NCBI GenBank assembly: GCA_964610765.1
Contig: CAZSWS010000019.1
Span: forward strand, 1 to 38,136
Length of the DNA stretch: 38,136 bases
From: CAZSWS01 sp964610765
GTDB lineage: Bacteria; Bacteroidota; Bacteroidia; Bacteroidales; Tannerellaceae
Direction of reading: 5' to 3'
Below, piece by piece: positions 16,517 through 24,428 of the stretch. The stretch's first letter is position 1; the number at the start of each line of letters is the position of its first letter. The notes below the pieces were generated by a model. That model was not told the DNA's origin. It ran no database searches and was given only the letters and a program-made list of their open reading frames with translations. Both the position numbers and the translations under genes were made by a program.

Positions 16517-18562
16517 TTATTCGATAGATACCGGGAAAGAGGCTATTCGTAAACGCGCTGCCCCCATGGGGATTAACTGAATCTTTTCTTTCACGTCAGA
16601 CTTTTTACTATCTGTTTGTGGCAGCACTCCACACAAGCCATGTTTGTCGATAGTCCATGAGGAGATTTTTCTTCCATAAGCTTGAATCTCAATAGGACAA
16701 CTTTCCAGCGTAAATGGATAATTATCGTCCGGCCAAGCTTTTTTTGTTATACTAAAGTCAGTGAAATAATCTTTCTCATTGAGTATCAGGGCATAGTTCC
16801 ATGCGCTTTGTGGGTATATTTCATAGCTAGGCCATTGAGACGGGTCGGCTGTTGCTTGCCATTTCGAATCCCATATAGCGCTTTCTTTACTATCTACTTT
16901 CTTATATTCTTCGTCAATTTTTAGCGATAAAGTAAGCGGTCCGTAATTTACACTTACACTGTTTTGGTTTACTTGCCATTGTCTGTAAGTCAATGTCATG
17001 GGGAAGGTTATCTCTACTTCATCTCCATTTTCCCAGGTCCTGTCTATGCGTAGATATTTCCCGTTTTCTATCTTTGTTCCAACCTTTTGTCCATTAACCA
17101 TTATAGTGGGGTTCTTAGCCCAAGTGGGGATGCGTAGATAAAATGGGAATTTTACAGATTGAGGGGTGTGAAAGGTGAATTTAATATTTTCCTCAAAGGG
17201 ATAGTTTGTTTCCTCTGTGATATTTACAAGCACTCCTTCGCCATCGCCCACTTTGACCTCAGCCTTACAAGCTGAATAGATGGCTGCAGCTATTCCGTTG
17301 TCGGCAGAAGCCAGGATGAGATTTTCAGCAAAATAGGGCCAGCCTTGTGCATGGTTATGCTGACAGCAGCGGCTGCTGAATGGATTCATGGCTAAAAAAG
17401 GTCCGGCATTGTCTATGCCCGGCTTATGGTTTTTGGAGTCACTAACTACATGGTTAGGCGAAGTTATATACCTCAATGATTTAAAGTCAGGCATGACAGC
17501 GGCAGGGTAGGAGTTGAAAGCTACATCTTCGCAGTGTTCAGCCCAAAAGGGATCTCCGGTGTACCTGAGCAGCATTTCATCGGATGACATCTGTTCTACA
17601 AATCCGCAGGTTTCTGTACCTTGTCTTGGATCTATATATCCCATGCGTGCATTTTCGTCGGCACCAAACATGCCTCCGGGCACCTGGCCGAAAGTTCTTC
17701 TTATGAGATTGAACGACTTGTAGGTGGCATGCAAATGGGCAGAGTCGCCGGATAGCATATAATAGGTGGCGGGTTCTCTGAAACCCTGAGCGATGTTTAC
17801 ATTGTGCCAATTAGGATTGCTGTCTTCTTGCGTCCAGTCTGCTCCCGCGTGATGAACTTTCTCGGCTAAGTCTAATAAAAAGCTATCACCGGTGATGTTG
17901 TATAGCCAATAGATACTGTATAAATTGTCAGCCACTCGCAAATGCTCCCAGTAATCTTTTAAAAAGGCTTCGTCAGGCACGGTCATTTGCCATTTAAAGT
18001 ATCGAGTCATGAGGTCTATCACTCGGTTGTCTCCACTATATTCATAATAAGACTGTAAGCACCAAAGCATAATCATATTGGCCCATAATTCTCTATTCCC
18101 ATTTCTTAGGTTGATTGGCCCAAAATATCCATCTTCTGTTTGGCTGTTTATGGCAGCTTCAATCCATGTTTTAGCCTCGTCAATCATGTTCGAATCTTCT
18201 AGAATATAAGCCAGGTTGCCATATCCTTTCAGCCAATAAGGAACTTCTTCCCATCCCCATTCGCCTCCTTCGTTTAGCCATGCATTGTTTTCTTTGTTTA
18301 GCCATGCACTGATTTCGCCTAGTTTTCCGGTTAGCCCATCTCGTTGAAGCTCTAAATATCTTTTGACCCAACCTTCGGGCTTCACTTTTCCTACGGGTAG
18401 TTTGATGAATAACTCAGGTTTCAGTGGCTCTCTATTGTTCACATAATGATTGTTGCGAACTCCATTCGGCCGATCGACCATTTCAATAGAAGTAGTGGAC
18501 TGCTGTTTAGTACAGGCACACAGCAAACTGATAAATAGGATAGCAGTTGTAAGTTTCCTCAT
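16517..18562 (-). CDS. Lipoprotein glycoside hydrolase family 127 (DUF1680), probable beta-L-arabinofuranosidase
   Basis: 681 residues with a lipoprotein signal (lipobox LLCAC, Cys17). It has the GH127 (DUF1680) (alpha/alpha)6 barrel: GWEEVPYWLKGYGNLAYIL (103-121), QTEDGYFGP (141-149), then ETCGFVEQM with Glu317 and Cys319, and SSRCCQHNHAQGWP with Cys399 and Cys400. In HypBA1 the equivalent Glu and three Cys bind zinc and one Cys is the nucleophile. All four are present here, so the active site looks intact. A C-terminal beta region (about 430-680) follows. The family removes beta-L-arabinofuranose, but relatives have other activities, so the substrate is uncertain. It is alone on its strand, convergent with aspA and divergent from a TonB receptor. 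Confidence 0.87.
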   Translation of the reverse strand: MRKLTTAILFISLLCACTKQQSTTSIEMVDRPNGVRNNHYVNNREPLKPELFIKLPVGKVKPEGWVKRYLELQRDGLTGKLGEISAWLNKENNAWLNEGGEWGWEEVPYWLKGYGNLAYILEDSNMIDEAKTWIEAAINSQTEDGYFGPINLRNGNRELWANMIMLWCLQSYYEYSGDNRVIDLMTRYFKWQMTVPDEAFLKDYWEHLRVADNLYSIYWLYNITGDSFLLDLAEKVHHAGADWTQEDSNPNWHNVNIAQGFREPATYYMLSGDSAHLHATYKSFNLIRRTFGQVPGGMFGADENARMGYIDPRQGTETCGFVEQMSSDEMLLRYTGDPFWAEHCEDVAFNSYPAAVMPDFKSLRYITSPNHVVSDSKNHKPGIDNAGPFLAMNPFSSRCCQHNHAQGWPYFAENLILASADNGIAAAIYSACKAEVKVGDGEGVLVNITEETNYPFEENIKFTFHTPQSVKFPFYLRIPTWAKNPTIMVNGQKVGTKIENGKYLRIDRTWENGDEVEITFPMTLTYRQWQVNQNSVSVNYGPLTLSLKIDEEYKKVDSKESAIWDSKWQATADPSQWPSYEIYPQSAWNYALILNEKDYFTDFSITKKAWPDDNYPFTLESCPIEIQAYGRKISSWTIDKHGLCGVLPQTDSKKSDVKEKIQLIPMGAARLRIASFPVSIE

Positions 18563-18720
18563 AGTTTAAAGTTGTTGGTTCTGCCTCACTGCACGTATAT
18601 AATAAGAGGAGTGAAGTATCAAGTTTGTTATTGTAAGCGTGCTGCTAATATACTACAAATAGTTGTTTGTTAGGTGTTAGCAAGTGTGGAATCTCATTTG
18701 TTTGTATCTCGTAGGCTGTC

Positions 18721-18740
18721 AGTTGTTTTTAAAAACAACT
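18721..18740. promoter_or_regulatory. Perfect 20-bp palindrome upstream of TonB receptor promoter
   Basis: AGTTGTTTTTAAAAACAACT is its own complement over all 20 bases. It ends 29 bases before the -7 box at 18770-18777, so it covers about -37 to -57, a position suited to an activator or repressor dimer. It also lies in the shared region with the divergent GH127 gene. A related half-site, AGTTGTTTGTT, occurs at about 18660. Confidence 0.6.
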
Positions 18741-18769
18741 ATTTTATGGCTGTTTTGAAACGTAACGTA

Positions 18770-18777
18770 TACCTTTG
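18770..18777 (+). promoter_or_regulatory. -7 promoter box for TonB-dependent receptor
   Basis: TACCTTTG matches TAnnTTTG and lies 27 bases upstream of the ATG at 18805. The predicted leader is only about 20 bases, too short for a riboswitch. Confidence 0.6.
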
Positions 18778-18804
18778 CCTCTGTTTTAACTAATATTTTA
18801 ACGT

Positions 18805-20841
18805 ATGATGAAACAAAAAGTATTTAATCGAGTCAAAGCTTTTCGATTCAAACGCTTTGACCGAAAGCCTTTCAGTGCATTCAATAGTATGCATAAGGTA
18901 GTGAATCACGGTGTGATAGCCGGTTGTGTATTAACCTGTTTGCATACAACTGCTAATGCGCAGATGAGTATGAGTGAAGGAGAAAATCAAGACCCGGTGA
19001 GAGTTTTGGAAAAGGAACTGGATGAAGTCATGGTGACGGCTTCCCGTTTAGAGATGCCGCTCATCCAGACGTCGCGCATAGTGACAGTAGTCAGTAAGGA
19101 ACAGATAGCGCGATCGACTGCTCAAAGTTTGCAAGACATATTGGTCTACGCCGCCAATATTGATGTGATGCAACGAGGCGTACACGGCGTTCAAGCCGAC
19201 ATTTCTATCCGCGGAGGGTCAACCGATCAAATGGCCATTCTACTCAACGGTGTAAACCTCACCAACTCTCAAACAGGACACCACAACCTGAACTTTCCTA
19301 TCAACCTATCCGACATAGAACGCATCGAAATTATCCAAGGACCTTCTACGTTAATTTATGGTTCTACCGCTTTCTCAGGAGGTATTAACATAATCACTAA
19401 AAAAGAAAATCATTCATCCCTGTTTGCCCGCATTGAGGCAGGAATGCACAGCTTGAAAGCATTAGAAGCAAGAGGGGCTTTCCGGTCAGGCATTGCTAGT
19501 ACAGCTGTTTCGGCCAGTCATCATTCATCAGATGGATATACGGCTAATAGTGATTATTCGTTATATAATCTTTTGTTACAGACTCGCCTTCGTTTTTCAG
19601 ACTATGCCAAGATAGACCTTGTAGCGGGATATAACGACAAGAAATTTGGGGCAAACACTTTTTATTCTCCTAAGTTTCCGAACCAATATGAAGAAACCGC
19701 TACCTACATGACTACTTTGAAAGGTGAGTTTGGTAATGCTTTCAAATTTATTCCTATTGTGTATTGGACCAGGCATCATGACAAATTTGATATAGATCGG
19801 AAGGCTATTGAAAAACGTAATTATCATCGTAATGACTTGTTTGGCGGAAATTTAATTTTTCAGTATAGCTCATTCCTTGGTGTCACCGGCTTAGGAACAG
19901 AACTTCGCAAAGAAATGGTGATGAGTAACACATTGGGGCGTGTGATGCAAAAACCACATCGACGATATACTAAATATGATGCCCGAACTAATACCAGTGT
20001 GGCTCTGGAGCATACAGCCATCGTGAAAAACTGGACACTTTCAGGGGGAGTGATGATGTATCACACGTCTTTTAGTGATGAAGATATTCGCTTTTTCCCT
20101 TCCGTAGCTATTGCTTACCGACCGGCTACTATGTGGAGGTTGACTGCTTCGTGGGGTAAGGCTGTTCGAATTCCTACATTTACTGATTTATGGTATACGC
20201 AAGAAACCCATACCGCCGATGAATCACTTCAATCTGAGAAGTCTGAATCATTGGAGTTAGGTGCAGACTTTCGTTCACGCTTTTTTCATGCTTATCTGAA
20301 TGGGTATTTGTTCTGGGGGCGCAATGTGATTGATTGGGTGAAAGAACCTGAGAATTCAGAGGCTAAGTGGGCTTCCTGGAATCATACACGCATTCATACA
20401 CAAGGTTTGGAAATGGGCTTTGATTGGTATATTGGAGAAATGGCTCCTGTTCTTGGTGAAGAAACGGCCTTATCAATATCGTATGCGCGAGTCAATCAAA
20501 CCGGCGATGCGAAGCAGCTGATTTCTAAATACTCTACCAACTACCTGCGTGATAAATTGACACTTCGATTACATCACACTCTTTTAAAAGGATTGACGGC
20601 TGACTGGGCATTTAGGGCACAAAAGCGAATGGGAACGTATGAGGTTTTTGAAGATTTAAAGAAAACCGGTGATGCAGCTATTCCCGGTTATGCTACGATG
20701 GATTTAAAACTATTATATTCATTTGACCACTTAAAGCTGTTCCTCAATTTGAATAATTTATTCAATCGTACTTATTTTGATTTTGGAAATATACCCCAGC
20801 CCGGGTTCTGGCTGACCGGAGGTGTTTCCTATGCTTGGTAA
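18805..20841 (+). CDS. TonB-dependent outer-membrane receptor (BtuB/siderophore-type)
   Basis: 678 residues. After an unusually long basic N-terminus (about 1-35, rich in Lys, Arg and Phe), a hydrophobic segment (36-50) ends in TANAQ, a likely signal-peptidase site. A TonB-box-like DEVMVTAS (73-80) is followed by the plug domain, with DISIRGGSTDQMAILLNGV (132-150) and IERIEIIQGPSTLIYGSTAF (171-190). A 22-strand barrel follows, ending in a C-terminal aromatic residue (SYAW). It lacks the N-terminal carboxypeptidase-like domain of SusC proteins and has no SusD partner, so it more likely imports cobalamin, metal chelates or small molecules than glycans. No cobalamin riboswitch was seen. Residues about 115-200 use markedly more C-ending codons than the rest. 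Confidence 0.88.
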   Translation: MMKQKVFNRVKAFRFKRFDRKPFSAFNSMHKVVNHGVIAGCVLTCLHTTANAQMSMSEGENQDPVRVLEKELDEVMVTASRLEMPLIQTSRIVTVVSKEQIARSTAQSLQDILVYAANIDVMQRGVHGVQADISIRGGSTDQMAILLNGVNLTNSQTGHHNLNFPINLSDIERIEIIQGPSTLIYGSTAFSGGINIITKKENHSSLFARIEAGMHSLKALEARGAFRSGIASTAVSASHHSSDGYTANSDYSLYNLLLQTRLRFSDYAKIDLVAGYNDKKFGANTFYSPKFPNQYEETATYMTTLKGEFGNAFKFIPIVYWTRHHDKFDIDRKAIEKRNYHRNDLFGGNLIFQYSSFLGVTGLGTELRKEMVMSNTLGRVMQKPHRRYTKYDARTNTSVALEHTAIVKNWTLSGGVMMYHTSFSDEDIRFFPSVAIAYRPATMWRLTASWGKAVRIPTFTDLWYTQETHTADESLQSEKSESLELGADFRSRFFHAYLNGYLFWGRNVIDWVKEPENSEAKWASWNHTRIHTQGLEMGFDWYIGEMAPVLGEETALSISYARVNQTGDAKQLISKYSTNYLRDKLTLRLHHTLLKGLTADWAFRAQKRMGTYEVFEDLKKTGDAAIPGYATMDLKLLYSFDHLKLFLNLNNLFNRTYFDFGNIPQPGFWLTGGVSYAW

Positions 20842-20886
20842 ATAATTACACCTGAGTGTGTTATAGAAAACGGCAAAGTGAATTAA

Positions 20887-20960
20887 TCTTTTAACCCGGG
20901 TTAAAAGAGCTTTTGACATTCGTTGAAAGAGCTTTTGACGAGCGTCAAAAGCTCTTTCAA
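20887..20960. repeat. Compound palindrome and inverted/direct repeat cluster
   Basis: Three parts lie side by side. First, a perfect 22-bp palindrome (20887-20908) is centred on AACCCGGGTT. Second, a perfect inverted repeat has 17-base arms (20923-20939 and 20944-20960) around GAGC. Third, the 14-mer AAAGAGCTTTTGAC occurs directly at 20904-20917 and 20926-20939 and inverted at 20944-20957. The 3' flank lacks a clear T-run. It lies 46 bases after the receptor stop. It could be a transcription end structure, a dispersed repeat or a protein-binding site. Confidence 0.8.
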
Positions 20961-21223
20961 CTTTCGTTAGAACATTAGTTGGGTCTATTCTTTTTAGAGA
21001 AAGGGTAGAGAGAATTATAAAAGTGGTTGCTCTCAATCCATGTGTTTTGCCTTGTGAAGTAATAAGCTCTGTTTTGCGCTGCATCTGTCATTTTGTCAGC
21101 CTTTGTCTATTCCTTGTTTTCTTGAGTAAATCTGCTCATATATTGATGAGTAGATTGAAAGTGAGAAGCAAATTGCGAAAAAGTTAAAAAAAACTATAAG
21201 AACCATTTCTTTAAAATACTTTC

Positions 21224-21231
21224 TATCTTTG
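21224..21231 (+). promoter_or_regulatory. -7 promoter box for the uxu operon
   Basis: TATCTTTG, an exact TAnnTTTG match. A TTG codon at 21229 that would extend the regulator by 19 residues overlaps this box, so translation must begin at the downstream ATG (21286). Confidence 0.6.
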
Positions 21232-21248
21232 TTGTGTGCGTGCACAAC
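21231..21248. promoter_or_regulatory. Candidate operator at the uxu operon transcription start
   Basis: GTTGTG (21231-21236) and CACAAC (21243-21248) form an inverted repeat with a 6-base spacer, beginning at the last base of the -7 box and covering the expected transcription start. This is a typical place for autorepression by the LacI-type product encoded immediately downstream. Binding is inferred. Confidence 0.4.
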
Positions 21249-21285
21249 GCTTGAGCTTTTGTTGACTCATAAGAGATACTACTTC

Positions 21286-22344
21286 ATGAAAAAATATAGA
21301 ATAAAAGATATAGCAGCTTTATCGGGTGTTTCGACAGGAACGGTCGATCGTATCATACATAAAAGAGGCAAAGTTTCTGAAGAAGCTAGAAAGAAGGTGG
21401 AGAAGGTTTTAAAAGAGATAGACTATCATCCTAATCTTATAGCTCGGTCTTTAGCTTCCAAAAAAGTTTTCCGTTTGGCAGTGCTAATCCCTTCTTTTCT
21501 ACCCGGCGAATACTGGGAAGACGTAAAGACGGGGATTAATCAGGCCGGTAACGAGTTTTCCATCTATAATGTTGTGATAGAGTATCACTCGTTTGATCAG
21601 TATGATGTGCATAGCTATAATCGTGTGTTGAATAAGCTTAAAATAAATCCTGATTATCAGGGGTATATACTACCTACTTTATTTCAAGAAGAAACGATAG
21701 ACTTTACACGAGAGCTGGACAAGCATACACTTCCTTATGTGCTGATTGATGCCTATATAGAAAACACGAATCTCTTGGCGTATTATGGTACACATTCTTA
21801 CGACTCCGGATTTATAGCGGGTAAGTTGATGTATGAAGGATTGACAGACCGGGACGAAGTGGTCATGTTCATGTACCAAAAGCAAGGAATGAAGCCTTCG
21901 ACACAGGTGATAAATAGGCAAGAAGGGTTTAAAAACTATTTATCTGCACAATCGGTAAAGCACAAGCTACATGCTGTAACAATCTACTCTGATAATGAAG
22001 AGGGTAATAAGCAAATATTAAGTGATTTCTTCAAAGCTCATCCGCAAGTAAAAGGGGGAATTATTTTTAATTCGCGGGTTCATTTAATAGCGTCATACTT
22101 GAAGGATATGTCAATGAATGATTTGATGCTCATTGGCTATGATGCAACTGAAGCGAATATTGCCGAATTAAATGAGGGTGTTGTTGGCTATATCATCACT
22201 CAGCGTCCTGAAGTGCAGGGCTACAACAGTGTTAAGGCTTTGTTCAGGTTTTTAGCCTTGGAAGAAAAAAATGAAAAGCTCAACTTTATGCCGATTGATA
22301 TTTTGATAAAGGAGAATGTGAAATATTACAACAATTATATATAA
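21286..22344 (+). CDS. LacI family transcriptional regulator of hexuronate operon
   Basis: 353 residues from the ATG at 21286 (MKKYRIKDIAALSGVSTG). The N-terminal helix-turn-helix and hinge (about 3-58) include IKDIAALSGVSTGTVDRIIH and the hinge helix NLIARSLASKK. A periplasmic-binding-protein-like effector domain (about 60-330) follows, with GFIAGKLMYEGL and MLIGYDATEANIAEL. The DNA-binding segment is standard LacI. A longer reading from TTG 21229 is excluded by the promoter box it overlaps. It is first in an operon, 5 bases before the SDR gene and coupled to uxuA. It probably senses a hexuronate or an intermediate and controls its own operon through the inverted repeat at the transcription start. 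Confidence 0.9.
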   Translation: MKKYRIKDIAALSGVSTGTVDRIIHKRGKVSEEARKKVEKVLKEIDYHPNLIARSLASKKVFRLAVLIPSFLPGEYWEDVKTGINQAGNEFSIYNVVIEYHSFDQYDVHSYNRVLNKLKINPDYQGYILPTLFQEETIDFTRELDKHTLPYVLIDAYIENTNLLAYYGTHSYDSGFIAGKLMYEGLTDRDEVVMFMYQKQGMKPSTQVINRQEGFKNYLSAQSVKHKLHAVTIYSDNEEGNKQILSDFFKAHPQVKGGIIFNSRVHLIASYLKDMSMNDLMLIGYDATEANIAELNEGVVGYIITQRPEVQGYNSVKALFRFLALEEKNEKLNFMPIDILIKENVKYYNNYI

Positions 22345-22349
22345 AGCGT

Positions 22350-23162
22350 ATGAATCAGTTATTTAGCGTAAAAGACAAAGTGGTTATTTTGACCGGAGGA
22401 TCTGGAATCCTAGGTAGTTGTATGGCTAAACATTTGGCAAAAGAAGGGGCCAAAGTCGTTGTACTTGATCGAAACTCAGAAGGAGGAGAACAGCTCGTTT
22501 CTGAAATTAAAGAAGCGGGAGGAGATGCTTTATTCTTATATACAGACGTATTGAACCGGGAAGTGCTAGAAGGAAACCGGGAAGATATTATGAAAACTTA
22601 CGGGAGTATTGATGTACTAATCAATCTGGCAGGCGGAAACATGGCCGGTGCTACGATTCCCCCTGATAAAACAGTTTTTGACTTGGATATTGAAGCTTTC
22701 CGTAAAGTGGTTGATTTGAACTTGTTCGGTACAGTTTTGCCTACAACTGTTTTTGCTAAAGTGATGGCTGAAAAGAAAAAAGGAAGTATAATTAATATTT
22801 CATCTGAATCAGCTCTTCGCCCTTTAACACGCGTGGTTGGTTATGGTTGTGCTAAATCGGCCATTAATAGCTTTACGCAATTTATGGCGGGAGAGTTGGC
22901 TATAAAGTTTGGAGAAGGACTACGGGTGAATGCCATTGCTCCGGGTTTTTTCTTAACAGAACAAAATCGTACTTTAATGAGCAATCCGGACGGTACACCT
23001 ACCGATCGTTGTAAGTCAATTGTAGCACATACCCCTTTCAATCGATTAGGCGAGCCGGAAGAGTTGCTGGGGACTATCCAATGGTTAGCAAGCGATGCTT
23101 CTTCGTTTGTTACCGGAACTATTACTCCGATAGACGGAGGCTTTGATGCTTTTTCAATTTAA
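22350..23162 (+). CDS. SDR family oxidoreductase, probable D-mannonate/fructuronate oxidoreductase
   Basis: 270 residues, classical short-chain dehydrogenase: NAD(P)-binding TGGSGILGS (15-23), INLAGGN (91-97), serine in NISSESA (149-155), Tyr165 and Lys169 in YGCAKSA, and the C-terminal ITPIDGGF. Its place between a LacI regulator and uxuA indicates that it interconverts fructuronate and mannonate. That is the step done in E. coli by UxuB, which belongs to the unrelated long-chain mannitol dehydrogenase family. It would thus be an analogue rather than an orthologue of UxuB. Spacing is 5 bases to the upstream gene and 16 bases to uxuA. The substrate is inferred from context and from SDR proteins annotated in this role in Bacteroides. 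Confidence 0.87.
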   Translation: MNQLFSVKDKVVILTGGSGILGSCMAKHLAKEGAKVVVLDRNSEGGEQLVSEIKEAGGDALFLYTDVLNREVLEGNREDIMKTYGSIDVLINLAGGNMAGATIPPDKTVFDLDIEAFRKVVDLNLFGTVLPTTVFAKVMAEKKKGSIINISSESALRPLTRVVGYGCAKSAINSFTQFMAGELAIKFGEGLRVNAIAPGFFLTEQNRTLMSNPDGTPTDRCKSIVAHTPFNRLGEPEELLGTIQWLASDASSFVTGTITPIDGGFDAFSI

Positions 23163-23178
23163 TTAATAACAAAGAACT

Positions 23179-24351
23179 ATGTATTTATCTGAACAATCGT
23201 GGCGATGGTACGGTCCGAATGATCCCGTAAGCTTGCAAGACATTCGCCAGGCAGGCGCTACCGGCATTGTAACAGCCCTTCATCATATTCCTAATGGTGA
23301 GGTCTGGACGGTAGAAGAGATTATGAAGCGTAAAAATGAAATAGAAGCGGCGGGTTTGGTATGGAATGTGGTGGAAAGTGTACCCGTTCATGAACATATT
23401 AAAACGCAAACCGGTAGTTTCCAGCAATATATTGATAATTATAAACAATCACTCCGCAATTTAGGTGCTTGTGATGTGCGTATTGTCACATACAACTTTA
23501 TGCCTGTGTTAGACTGGACGCGTACTGACTTAGAATATGTAATGCCGGATGGTTCGAGGGCTTTACGCTTTGAACGTGCAGCATTTATGGCTTTCGACCT
23601 GTTTTTGCTGAAACGTCCCGGAGCTGAAGCAGCATATACTGATGCTGAAAAAGCAAAAGCTAAGGCGCGTTTAGAGCAAATGAATGAGGCGGAAAAAGAA
23701 CAATTGGTGCGGAATATTATAGCGGGACTTCCCGGTTCGGAAGAAAGCTTTACGTTAGAGCAATTCCAAAATGAGCTGGACCGTTACAAAGATATTGATG
23801 CGGATAAACTGCGCAGCCATCTTATCTATTTCTTGAGCGAAATAGCTCCGGTTGCTGATGAAGCAGGGGTGAAGCTGGTTATTCATGCAGATGATCCTCC
23901 TTATCCTATCTTGGGCTTGCCAAGAGTGCTAAGTACTGCGGAAGATTTTCAACGAATTATAGATGCCGTTCCTAATGAGAGTAATGGGCTGTGCTTGTGT
24001 ACAGGTTCGTTTGGTGTTCGTGCTGATAATAACTTGCCGGATATGATGCGCCGCTTTGGTGATCGTATCTATTTTGTGCATTTGAGAAGTACCGAGCGAG
24101 ACGAGGAAGGTAATTTCTACGAAGCCAATCATTTGGAAGGTGATGTAGATATGTACAATGTGATTAAAGCGATGCTTGAAATAGAACAAAAATACCAACG
24201 CTCTATTGCTTTACGCCCGGACCACGGACATCAAATGATTGATGACCTGAACAAAAAAACGAATCCCGGCTACTCGTGCATTGGTCGCTTGAGAGGACTG
24301 GCTGAATTGAGAGGGCTGGAAATGGGTATTGCTAAATCGCTATTTGTTTAA
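23179..24351 (+). CDS. uxuA: Mannonate dehydratase
   Basis: Dehydrates D-mannonate to 2-keto-3-deoxygluconate in hexuronate catabolism. The 390 residues match the UxuA family. The N-terminus is characteristic (WRWYGPNDPVSLQDIRQAGA, about 8-27; TALHHIPNGEVW, about 32-43). Metal-ligand and active-site segments include LVIHADDPPYP, GLCLCTGSFG, IYFVHLRS and the C-terminal RPDHGHQMIDD. The fold is a TIM barrel using a divalent metal. It is the last gene of the operon with the LacI-type regulator and the SDR oxidoreductase. KDG kinase and aldolase genes are not in the window. Confidence 0.95.
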   Translation: MYLSEQSWRWYGPNDPVSLQDIRQAGATGIVTALHHIPNGEVWTVEEIMKRKNEIEAAGLVWNVVESVPVHEHIKTQTGSFQQYIDNYKQSLRNLGACDVRIVTYNFMPVLDWTRTDLEYVMPDGSRALRFERAAFMAFDLFLLKRPGAEAAYTDAEKAKAKARLEQMNEAEKEQLVRNIIAGLPGSEESFTLEQFQNELDRYKDIDADKLRSHLIYFLSEIAPVADEAGVKLVIHADDPPYPILGLPRVLSTAEDFQRIIDAVPNESNGLCLCTGSFGVRADNNLPDMMRRFGDRIYFVHLRSTERDEEGNFYEANHLEGDVDMYNVIKAMLEIEQKYQRSIALRPDHGHQMIDDLNKKTNPGYSCIGRLRGLAELRGLEMGIAKSLFV

Positions 24352-24428
24352 AAATGAAAGCCTTCTATGAAGGTTGTGTCAATTTGGCATATTGAATTAA
24401 ATGGCATACTGCTTGCTTATAGCTTGAT

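Larger units (their letters stand above)
20842..21285. other. 444-base intergenic region between TonB receptor and LacI-type regulator
   Basis: It holds the repeat cluster (20887-20960), a hairpin with 11-base arms and one G-T pair (21129-21139/21146-21156, AATCTGCTCAT with a 6-base loop), the regulator promoter box (21224-21231) and an inverted repeat at the predicted transcription start (21231-21248). The stretch 20961-21128 shows nothing I recognise. An open minus-strand reading crosses the repeat cluster but runs back into the receptor gene and looks spurious. Confidence 0.6.

Noticed and set aside
18563..18804. Possible cobalamin riboswitch upstream of the BtuB-like receptor
   Set aside because: The predicted leader after the -7 box is about 20 bases and no B12-box-like sequence was seen, so there is no room for one.
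20758..21084. 108-codon minus-strand frame across the repeat cluster
   Set aside because: It runs into the receptor coding region and owes part of its length to the palindromic repeats; no protein-like features.
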